Shown: positions 1 through 11,300 of the stretch, piece by piece
Layout of the letters: each line of letters opens with the position of its first letter
How positions within the stretch are numbered: the first letter of the stretch is position 1
NCBI GenBank assembly: GCA_009823395.1
Contig: CM020513.1
Coordinates: 15,886,501 to 15,950,500, forward strand
DNA length: 64,000 bases
From: Thamnaconus septentrionalis
Lineage: Eukaryota; Chordata; Actinopteri; Tetraodontiformes; Monacanthidae
Direction: 5' to 3'
Notes under the pieces: generated by a model
What the model was told of the DNA's origin: nothing
The model's database searches: none
What the model saw: only the letters and a program-made list of their open reading frames with translations
Translations under genes and position numbers: made by a program

Positions 1-867
1 ATTGGTGAGTGACAGTTCATACAATATATGCCGTGCATATTCTGTGGATTACTAGACTGCTCCTTGTTATTGTTCCGTCTGTTGATCGGAATCCCCATAC
101 TTTCCACTTCTTGAGCTGTCAGAAGCAGTGGGTGGTCGCCCTCTCCGCTACCGTCATCCTGAGTTGGGCTCACAATACACTCTTGTGATCAATACGCGTG
201 TTACACAAAACAGAAGCAATGCCTGTTTCTTGTTTTCGTTCTTGTTTTGTTTTAATCCGTTTTTCAGTTTCATGACGGTAAGCATTGAACCGTAAGAGCA
301 TCCTGTGGTATAAACATTGACTTTGAGCCGCTGATGGGATAAAGTATTGGCTCTGGGTTCGACTCTCTGATCGCTCCTTATTTATGCAAAAAGGGGAAAT
401 AGACTTATGTTATTATTTATTATTTATTTATTATTCATTATTTTTTCCTTTCACTTGGTTTTGAATAAAACTGATCATTTTACAGATTTGGCAAAGCCCA
501 CGTATTTCTGTCTGTACGTACTTCTGTAATCCAAATGTTGTTTATAGAGTATATAGAGAAGTATTATCCCAAGTTTGATAGCTGCGATGAACTGGCAACT
601 TGTCCAGGGTGTACCCTGCCTTCGCCCTAAGACAGCTGGGATAGGCTCCAGCAGACCCCCGTGACCCTGAATTGGAATAAGCGGGTATAGAAAATGAATA
701 TCCCAAGTTTTGTCTCCAGAAAAGACATGGACATTCTTCTGGTACGAATCCCTTTGTCAATACAGGAAAGGAGAAAAAAAAGAATGATTAATCCGCCATC
801 TTTGAATGCACCATAAAGACTCGACTCGATTTTGATGTAACGTGTTGCCGTTGCTGTCTTTCAACAG
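1..867 (+). other. banp: banp intron, partial
   Basis: Intronic sequence before the first visible exon; the upstream end is outside the window. It holds an AT-rich TATT-type repeat (about 411-445) and a retroposon 3' tail (581-699). A tRNA B-box-like string (gggttcgactc, 355-365) could be the degraded head of the same retroposon. No other coding signal was seen. Confidence 0.7.
581..699 (+). repeat. teleost L2-type retroposon 3' tail
   Basis: Contains the signature order of a very common fish element: ctggcaacttgtccagggtg, then cagctgggataggctccagc, then gaccctgaattggaataagc and gggtatagaaaatgaa. In many teleosts this tail ends L2-type LINEs and the SINEs that use them. The copy is diverged and 5' truncated. 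Confidence 0.7.
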
Positions 868-1026
868 GCCACTTGTTCCACAAATTCGGCATCTCGGAGT
901 CAGACTGGTACCGCATCAAGCAAAGCATCGACTCCAAGTGCCGTACTGCATGGAGACGTAAGCAGCGCGGTCAGAGTTTGGCGGTGAAGAGCTTCTCCAA
1001 ACGAACGCCTCGCGGCGCAGGCTCAG
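868..1026 (+). CDS. banp: banp exon encoding the end of the BEN domain
   Basis: The acceptor is tctttcaacag and the donor is GGCTCAG|gtacgg. The first two bases (GC) complete a Cys codon begun in the previous exon; 52 codons follow and the last base G is carried over (phase 1). The peptide contains HLFHKFGISESDWYRIKQ, then DSKCRTAWRRKQRGQSLAVK. This is the most conserved part of BANP: the C-terminal helices of the DNA-binding BEN domain and the basic stretch after it. The Arg/Lys cluster (TAWRRKQRGQ) fits DNA contact or nuclear localisation, which is inference. Confidence 0.95.
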
Positions 1027-2267
1027 GTACGGCCTAAAACTAATAGAAACCTGAATGCAGTATGTATTATTCCATCTGAAAGCGCATATATACACTGAGC
1101 TCTAGAGAGCCTTGCAGCTGAACTATTTTCTTTCCTTTTTTAATTGCTACATAGAAATGAATAAATCAACCTTTATTTAAGACAAAGATTCCTCATAAGC
1201 GTTTTGCCAGTCAGCACTATGAGCCCAAATAATGATAATAATACATTTAATTTATAAGGCGCCTTTCAAGGCACTCAAGGTCACCGAATGAGCTTTTTTG
1301 TGAGTTGCTTCGGAAGTGAGCAGACAAAGATTCATTTCCATGATGCCATCAAATAAATATCTGCTGGCTCCATTCACACAAGGCTTCAGCAGATGATAGC
1401 GTTGCTATGTTTTTCCGTGCATGTTTTTGAATCCAACAAGTTGGTGAGAGTCAAGGAGCGTCTTTCGCTGCACTCTTTCTTTTAATTTCTCACAGCGTCA
1501 CTATTGCACAACTGTTATTTATATACGTATAAGTTTGTAGGTGTAAGGTTGAATCATACCAAGGCAATTGAATTCAAGAAAACTAACTTGTTGATTTTAA
1601 CTAGAAGACAAAACAAAGAAAAAAGAAATCCCAGGATTGTTCTTGCGCAGGAACCAGATTTGGACGTAATGGGGTCTAATGGAATGGCTCTTAGTTGTAG
1701 ATCCAGTCAGGTCTGCATCATCACTTTGTCAGCCTGATAGTTCAAGTTTTGACTGCATCAAAGTTAATCAAAAATAGATATTTATAAAATCTAGTGCCCA
1801 ATTTTCCTAGTACAAAAATAAAACCTGGATAAATATTGTTATGCTGGAAAATGCCTCCTAATCAAATCAAAACACACAACCTCCCCAAAAGGAAATATAA
1901 GGAAATGTAATGAGACATGAGGGATTATGACTGTATTTATTATGACTAGTTGGTCACCACTTCTTTCACATTCTAACGAGTTACATCAACACAGGAAAAT
2001 AAACGCTGGCTAATGGCAAACAAGCACCGTCTCACATGGTGAACTCTGATTGCCCTTAGTCCTTCAGCTACAATCAAAAAAAAGCTATTTTAGGAGCTTA
2101 GCGCTGATAGGGAGTGCGCGTCTGCAGATGGTTGTAATCTGCACACAATGCCTGCTGTCCCTCCTCTCCCTGTGAGCCATCACCTCTCACCTCTGACAAG
2201 GCAACAAACTGCAGGGAAAACCCAAATATCCTGTGAGCCCACAAAGGGTGGGTCCTGTCTTTTCAGG

Positions 2268-2356
<89 letters not shown>

Positions 2357-5300
2357 AGAATATACAAATACCATTTCACATGCTTCATGCACAAACATAC
2401 GGTCGAGTGAAACATGCAAAATCTTTCCTCCTTTGATCAGAACACGTCTTAATGGACAGGAAACAGGCAATGTGCTGGTGTAATTTATCACTCAGACTGT
2501 ATGAAGGTTTCAGACCCAGAGTAGAAAACCACCTTATTCCTCATCGGGCAAACAAAGGAGTCAAGGTTTCATCTTTACACAATAAGTCACACAAAGAATT
2601 TTAAAGCAGAAGGGGCAAAACCAGGTGGACATGATTTTTGCTTTTAATTGAATGCTTTTGCCTGATGTAAATTAACCAAACTGATGAGCTGGCTTAATTT
2701 AAAGCTGAGTGTCACGCTGCTGTTGTGACAGTGGGTGTTCAGACTGAGGCTGGGACCTCGGCTATGGTTGCTCATGAATGTGTGTGTGTGAATGCATAGC
2801 CTCAGAGTCCTTGTTTATTTTGTGTAAACACGCCTTCATGCAGCAGATGGCCTGGTTAATAGCCAGGGTTTGGACTTTTGAACAAGAAGAGTTTGCAGAA
2901 GCCCTTTGCATCACTATATCTGAGTGCAAGTGATTTTGTGTTTCTGTAAGGAATGATTTTAAGTATTTTTGTTTTATGCTGAAATCCATTTGCATTGTGT
3001 TGCTGACTTGCCAGCTGTACGCAGTACAAATACACAAAGCGCTGACCTCACTGCTTGATCTTGTGCAGCTGATGAAGGCGCTGCAGATGAGGCTCCCAGT
3101 ATTGACGCAGCCACACAGCAGACTCTGCACTACACTCTCAATCAGCAAGTCCAGTTCCACCGGATTGGAGAAGATGGACAAGTTCAAGTGGTGAGTGACA
3201 GGCAGGGCCACTGTTGTATGATGATCACTGGACTGAGCCAGTGTGCCAATTCTTTTCCAGTGGCCACTCGAGGTACTGCAGCCAAAAATCTCATGAGCCC
3301 CCCAAATCTTTTTCCCCATTGACCGCAAAACAAAAATAAACGCCTGTAAAACGGTTGACAGGTCACCTTCGACCTGAAACGATTCATAACAAATTTTTTA
3401 TCATGTTTATTGTTTGAGCCATAAACTTCTAATCTTTCTAAAAAATCAAAAGGCAGAAACGAAAAATCCCCAGAAAAGATTTGTTTTGATCTGTTTGGCC
3501 GATGTGTTATGATGCATCCTGGGAGTTACAGATGCATGATGGGAAGTGACACTACTGCGCAGGCTCTATGGACCCCATAATGGAAGCCAATTTAAAAAAA
3601 ACAAACAAAAAGAAAACTTTATTCCATTTGCAAATCATTGACTTGTTATAACAAGCAGGAAAACATTGCCACGCTTTTTCCTTTCGTAACTGTCTAGAAT
3701 TGCTCACTTCACTGATTTGTATTGAACCTGTACTTGAGCCCACTGACATTAGAATGAGAAAGCAAAATATCCATTTGCACACCATCTTTTTTCCACTAGT
3801 ATCTGTTTTTATAAAAGGGAGGGGAGTTCAAATAAATATTTAAAATAAAAAAGGGGGCAGAATAAACACAATTATCTAACTGCTCAGTCTCGCTGTGCTC
3901 CGCGCTGAATCCCGTGAGAACGGAGCGATTTGGAGCAGTGAGAACAAAGTAGCTAATAAAACTAGAGTGGACCAGAATGAATAATAAATGGCAGGACCTG
4001 GTCCCTGGCCATGTGCAAGCAGGAAAACTACACAGCGTTGCAGAATGTGACTGCGACAAAGGTGTGCTGAGATAAGGAAGCAAAGCAAGATAATATCAAA
4101 CGCTAGCCTACCAGGGTAATGCCAAACCGAAAACTTAAGCTATACATCTCTTAAAATTGCATTTGGATCATATATTGAGTGCAAATGTTATTGCTGCTGT
4201 CAGGGTTGTTGTTTTTGCAGCAGATAATATGATAAGATTTAAGGAAGAAACTGCAGACGTGTTAAAAACAAATCCAAATCCAGTCACCTTGTTAGAGTAG
4301 AAAGGGATGATTGCATCTTAGCACAACAACACATGCAGGGGCAGGACAAATTACTGTGCCTTCAGTAAAGGAGAAATTTACATGCAGCGCTTGTATAGTA
4401 CAACTGCGCTGATAAAAACAGTGTAACACTCAGCATCAAAGTCTTCATAAACACGACAGAACTCAACTTTCTGTCTTCTGCACCTCCTCTGTGGCCTCTC
4501 TGGAAAAAAAAAAATTCCTGTCTTCATGAAGATGTGAAATAAAATGTGAGTCAGTCTGGGAAATGCTCACCACTCTTAAAGCAAACAAGAGCGCTCCTTT
4601 TAGCATAAGGAGTGAGGTCATTCACACTTGATTAATGCTTATTTGCTGCTAAATACACTTTAGATATTAGTTTTGGATTTACAGTGTGTTCGCGGGCTCT
4701 ATTTAATAATCCTGCATTCTCACACTTCCTTTGGGTTTCCCCTGGAAAGGAGACTTTATGCTATCAAAGAGTCACTCCTCTTTAAACATTTTCTCATGTT
4801 TATATTACTGTTGCTATGAATTGCAGGTTGATAAAAATAAACAACGAGCTATTTCTCAGCATTTGCCCATTTTTCAGGGATTGAACAGTGTCTCGTGTCG
4901 TACAAAGACAACCTAAAGTCATCTTAACCCCTCTCAGTCTTCACCACAGACCCTGTCCGTGCCAACCACAACCACGCTTTATGAAAATGCCCTGATCATG
5001 TGTCGGCGACATTGAGCATTGTTTGCTTTGAAACGTTAATGCCTTGTTTGTTTCCCCTTCCTCTCCATGTGACCCTCAGATCCCTCAAGGTCAGCTGCAC
5101 ATTGCTCAGGTGCCACAAGGAGAGGAGGTTCAGATCACGCAGGACAGTGAGGCAAGTGTTTGTGCATGCCTGTGTGCGTGCATGTTATAAGAATTAATCA
5201 ACAGCTCATTTTCTTGAGTCATTCTTGCTGCTGTATTAAATTTCTTAGCTCAAAACTTGAAGAGACGTTGTCTCCAAACCAAATATATCTGTCACGGGGA

Positions 5301-8300
5301 ACTTTGAGTAGCTCAGAGTGAAGTGATGTGGTGGGAACAGAAGGCTTTCTATTTTAGTTGGGAATATTGGCACCATGTGTTGAAAGACAGCCTTTTCAGT
5401 TTGTCAGCCAGCTAAAGACTCATTAGTTGACTTCCATCTCCAGCCTTTTTGTTATTGTGAAATTGTTTGCCTTCTTCTTCTTCTTTCATTTTTCTTCTTC
5501 TTGGTATCTTTTGCTGCCTTTTAGACCTTTTAGCTAACTTCACCTTAATGAGTTCTGTATTAGCAAGATTTAGATAAATTGGGCCTCCAGTAATCATGTC
5601 TGAAGGTGATTGGTGTCAGTTATATTCTATTAATGAAAGAATAACTGAAATAGGGGAAATTAATGTTTGATAAACACCAGTCAAAAGTCTGGAAACACCA
5701 TGTTAATGTCTCATTCTCATGACTATTGGCATCGTCTATTTAACATGTTTTTCTTTGCTGCATGATTACATATGTCTGGCTCATACATTTGATGTCTTCA
5801 GTATCTATCTGCAGTGTAGAAAGTTGTAAAGATAAAAAAAAATACATGCATGAGAAGGTGTGTCCAAACTTTTGACTGCTATTGAGCGAGAGAGATAAAG
5901 TGTGTTGGACGCTGGAAAGCTCTCAAGCCCACATTTTCTCCCCTCTCCTTTCCATGCAGTGATATTGTTTTTTTTTTTTTTTTTTTTTATCAGTTCAAAG
6001 CTTATGGCAAAATCCCGCCTCTCCTAACAGCCACTCATAGAATCTGTTTTCATTAGAAACAGGCCTCTGTCATCAAAGACGTTGCTTTTGGTGCGCTTTA
6101 AGAGGAAATGAGCTGTTTGAGAGATTGCGCTGCTCTCTGCCATATGGCCGCTTGGAAGGACCTTCCAAGCGGACCTTCGCATATATGTTGAAGACCATAA
6201 GCCAGAGAGGAGAAACAGCTGAGACTTGTCATTGCCTAAGTATAACGTGATCCCGTGGCCATGTTAACATCAGTGTGGGTGTTGGGCAGATCTGTGATGG
6301 TCACTGGGTCTTGATGGGACGGTGATGGGCTGTGCAAAGAGACATCTGCTTCAGCGTACTGGGAAATCAATGAGGCCAGAAATTAGGGGATGTATAGACA
6401 CATGTAACGCATCTGCTCCTCTCTCCTCTGCACTTCTGTGCAGTATCAACTTGCCAGAATTTCCCTGTGGAAATGCAGCTGTCCAATAGGCGTGGCATCG
6501 GAAGTCGAAGCCAAATTGGAAACAGTGTTATCAACAGGATGCGCCTTTTAGAAAAGTGTATCCAGTGACTTAATCTTTTCTTTTTTCCTTTTTAGGGAAA
6601 TTTTCAGATCCACCAGGTGCATGTTGGGCAGGATGGACAGGTAAGGAAGCATTTACATTCAACTAAAGTGGAATTGTAATAAAAGAATTCATCATTATAA
6701 CTTGCATAGTTCTGATGATACATTTGGACATCAAGTGCACCCCCAACAACACAGACGTAGGTGAGGTTAGAGAAAATCTTAGTGCTCTTTTTGTTTTTTT
6801 GTTTTTTTTGGCACTGCACTCCATTAAATCTCCTCTGAAGTAACTCGCCAGTTGCACGCAGATGCTGGTTGTGAGTTAGACTGGAAATAGTTGAAAATAG
6901 TATTAATCCTCTGACAGTTAATGCCCTTATTGCTACTAATACTACACCAAAAATTCTACTACATATATGAGGCTCACTGTGGGTTTTAGGATTGTTTCAG
7001 TAAATAGTCTTGGTTTTGATCTTGATTGCTGCAACACATGTCCACAGTAATCAACATGTGCTCATAAAAAGGTCAGACTGAGGTGCTTTTCTTAATTACT
7101 GACAGGCTGAAACGTTTTAGAGTCTAATAATTAATATTGTTTCCAAATACATTGTGCAAAGCCTCCAACTCCTGAGTATTTACTCTATATTCACTTCCTC
7201 ATCAGATATCATTGACCAGATGTCATCTTGGCCTTTCAAATCCTAATTTGTAATCAGTTAGCGGTTGGATGATGTTATGCTTCTGTCAACTGTCAGCCCG
7301 TGAATTTAGTGTGCAAACAAGTTGAACCAAAACGAGAAACTCAGCGAGACTGGAAACCAGCACGTCTCGAACATTTGGGAAAGGTTTTTCCAGCTCAGTG
7401 GCGTGAAGACAGGACTTAAATAAATTCATAAACTTATGTTGTCAAAAGGACGAGTACATCTTGACAGATGATAATAAACATCTCTTGATAACAAACACAG
7501 TCTGCAATTCAGTTGAGTACAGCCATATTGAACAGTAAAGTGACTGTGGAACACTTACTCCAGGGAATGCACACACACACACACCCGCGCACATGCGTGT
7601 GCACACTTTAAATTCCATTCAGTGTCTATGCCTTCGTCCAACTTCTCCCCCTTCCCCATCTCTGTCGGGGATGGCTTGAACCGAGGGCCCTTCCTGTTTC
7701 TCTCTTCTCCCCTCTGAGGTACACATGAGCCTTGATCAAAGCAGCGGCCGATGGCGCACCACATGTGGACGCCCGGCGACTAGCATATAATTGAACGTTT
7801 ATGAAATCATCATGTTGCTCTTGAATCAGGGCTTAAGGGAAGGAAGTTTTTCCTCACGCTGCCCTTCTGGTGGTGGACAGGTGTTTTCGTGTGACAGCCA
7901 AATGCAACCTTTTCTGGTCCCTTCCAAAAATCGGAACAAAAGCCACAACTAGTTTATTAGCTGCTGATTGGCTGTGAGCAGAAATGTCCACATCACGCTG
8001 AGCGTTTATTTGAAGTCCACAAACGTGGTGGCTCCGAACAAAGACGCCAGTCTGTTGAAACATTCTTTTATTTCACCCTAATCATTAGTGTTATTTTGGG
8101 AGGTGCACAAAGAAAATTCTATTGTAATGAAAGCACAGTGATCGCCAAAAAGTAGCGTGACATTGAAAAACATCCCAGCTGGATTGTGATATATACTGAG
8201 TCTCCATATCCTGAATCGCTTTATCGGATGATGTCATCTCTGTCATTAAGTTGAAGGAAATTGACCTGAACTAGAAGTTACAAAAGTAGTTGTTTCTACT

Positions 8301-11300
8301 GCTGTACTGTAGTGAACTGGCAGACATTATACACTGAGGAGATGCAGTTTGAATCTCAACCTGTTTGCCCCTGCTGTCGAGATCATTTTTATTTTATTTC
8401 CGTGCAGTAATTAGTGAGAAACCCCTCTAGCTCCAGTTCTACACTCAGTGTTGTGGCAAACATTCAATACTGTCATTAGTTCCTGGGCCTCACTGATTAT
8501 GAGGATGAATAAGTCCACAAATGTTGTGTTTTTTTTTTACATCTGCTTTATATAAATGCGTTTGTTATTGTTGTTTTATTTTTTAATTGTTCCTTGGCTC
8601 TGATTTCTTGTTTTTAATAGAGTGAAATTCCACGAAACTTCGCACCTTCTCAGCCTCTTGGGCTCATGCGAACATATGCAAGCGTGCATATCCGTGTCCT
8701 TAAATGAACCATTTGTTTGGCTTGACTGTAGCGTGTATTCCATTTACTCTTTAAGATCACTGAACAGGTTTTGGCCAGTGGGAGGTTAGATTTACGCCGC
8801 CAACACATTTCCAGCAGTTATTTATGTGACTGGGCAGCACTGTGCTTGAAATGCTTTTGCAGATTTTTATCAGCCGTCCGGCCTTGTCCTCACTTTCAAC
8901 TTAGTATACACGCATAGAGGAATTATCAGCGGTACACCAGCACATGTAATGGCCAGGTTTCCCAGATCAGTTAAGATGCTCTCAGTGCAAGAAGCTTCTT
9001 TCAGACCTTCTTAAGAAGCCTGTGAAAGAAAAATGTGTTTCCTAGAATCGCTCTTAGCCTAAGAAGCTTTTTCAGCAAGAAGGAAATTCAAGAGCGAGCT
9101 GAAAGTCGTTGGTGATCTATTTGTCTGGCATCGACTGATTTCCCTTCAGGACTGCGGTGGTGGACAGCTCCTCGAATGAGCTTCTTAAAGAGGAATTAAA
9201 AAAGGAATTTAAAAAACAGTCATTAGGAAGCCGAGTTTTGCACGAGCCAATAGGAAGCCTCGTTGTGCACGAGCCAGTCGGAGGTCTCGTTTTGCATCAG
9301 CTAATAGCCTCATGCAAGCCTCGTTTTGCTTTAATGTTTTGTGACTTTATGTAACTAGTAAAATGCATATATTCTGTATAGATTCCAGTTATTTCCAATT
9401 GGTCATTAAGTAACTTCTGCACCTGGGGAAAAGAGGGGGTCCATGCATGACATCACTGCATTTATTACTTCATTCATGGCCATGTTACAGTGTAGACTGA
9501 TGCTTCAAAATTGCAATGTTAAAAGCACATTTGTTTAGTGCATAGAGACATCACACCACCCCCAAAGCAGGGCTGTGCCACTCGTCCAGCAGTAATTACT
9601 TTCAGCCTCCTTTCTTTTTAGCTCATTCTTTGGTTGTGTCTGCAAAATTTTATAAGCACGTTGCCAAAACAAACACCAAGTGAAAGAGTTCCTGAAACCT
9701 CGTGTTGGAGGTCGAGCTTTTCACACACATGCAGCGATAAACCACTGTGGCAGCTCCTCCTTTCTGGTGAATTTCTGTCAGATATTCTCATAGTGCGCAG
9801 GGAGGAGGACTCAGAGGGTAAGCTTTTCATTCTGATGAAGCATGGAATAAATATTACAAGAATAAAAAAACAATCTGGGGATAAACAAGGCCCCATGATA
9901 TTCCTAATACCACTTATGTAAGAGCATAATGCAGGTTGTCCAGATATGGTCACATCGCGGTGATTTATTACTTGTTTCTCATGCTCGGCATCATGTATTG
10001 AACTACGGTTGTTAGGAACCCCAGGCAGGGAAATCAAACTTAATCCTATTATACCCTTTCCGAGAGAATTCATTGACGCGTTTACCGAGTCATCTAAAAC
10101 AAAGAGGCTGGGATGATGTCACTGTTTATGTCATGGAGAGGAACAAAGCAAAGATTCTACTGGATTCAAAGTGCCGTGCAACTTAACTGTGGCTTTGGCT
10201 GTCATTTCAAGGCCACCTGTCCCATTTGGTCATTCTGCAGCCTGTTAACCACTCAATCCATTACTTTTATTATCTGTGACGTTCTGGCAATCTGCATGCT
10301 AGAATGATATGGATCTTATTTTCTCTTCAGTTATGTTCATTATTACTCTCTTTTTTTTCTTTCCGGTGAACACAACTCCTGTTGTGCAGCCAACTAGCTG
10401 GCTCGTAATCATGAGAAGGTCATTTGAAAGAAAACAAAACAACAACGCAAGAATAAAAATCAACCAACTTCACAAAACAAAACCAACACTTTCCCAAGGT
10501 TTGGGGTCTTGCATTTTCTTTCTGACAAGTTGCACATTCACCAAAGAGTTTGAGGGCAGGAAATTCAGGGCCAATCTTTGTTTGATATCATTGTGTATTT
10601 ACTGTATAGGACCAGCTATGCACAGCTTCCTTCCTCATGGTCCAGAATAAGACTAAACATTCTCCTCCCAAAGGAAAAACATTGGATTTGTGGTCTTTAT
10701 CAATGATGATAAAAAATCACCCTCCTTCTCTGTCTTTACAGACAGAAGAAGCTGAGGTGTTATTTGAAATTGAGAAATCTATCTGTGCTAAAATCTTCAG
10801 ACAACCGTGGACAAATGTGTATGTCTGCGTTCTGTCTTCCGTCCTCCCTGATCTTCTGACTGGATGTTTTCCACTCGCAAAGAACGGTGCAGTCTGATCT
10901 GACATGCTCATCATCCTCCTAACTGCTCATCAGTTGTGTGCTGGTTGGATACAGATGTTTGCATGTCTGCTTCCAAGTCAGTCTGCGCCAAACTCATTTG
11001 AATCCAGAGCAACTGTTGCAGCTGAAAGTGAGGACAGAACTGGATTCCAAGTTCTCCGCTGACCTATAAAACCCCTCTAATGCAGGCAGACCCATGAAAG
11101 TATATATGTAGCGCTTTACTGCACCCGCTGTCTGTCATATCCTCTCATTTAGTGCCCTCCGCTGTCTGCACTATGATCTCACCCCGCACGGATGCAGACC
11201 AAATGGAGTGTTGGAAGATGAAAGCAGCGACTGATAAGGAGGGAAGAAAGTAAAAATAGAGGAGCATGAAAGTCAAGAAGGCCGGTTTGAGTTGGGATGG

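Larger units (their letters stand above)
1027..3068 (+). other. banp: banp intron
   Basis: A 2.0 kb GT-AG intron. It contains a retroposon-like fragment (1229-1290) and a long CA microsatellite (2277-2355). The open frames in it are low-complexity or unsupported. Confidence 0.8.
5152..6595 (+). other. banp: banp GC-AG intron
   Basis: A 1.44 kb intron that starts gcaagt and ends tttttag. It contains a Tc1-type MITE (5677-5880), a T21 run (5968-5988) and a perfect palindrome (6148-6172). Confidence 0.85.

Noticed and set aside
2148..2491. Open frames of Thr-His or Cys-Val repeats
   Set aside because: They are translations of the CA microsatellite.
2762..3328. 188-codon open frame on the minus strand
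   Set aside because: It lies antisense to the banp exon at 3069-3190 and shares its openness through base composition; no family resemblance was seen.
9618..10073. 151-codon minus-strand open frame
   Set aside because: Intronic, no recognisable motif, no splice or promoter support.
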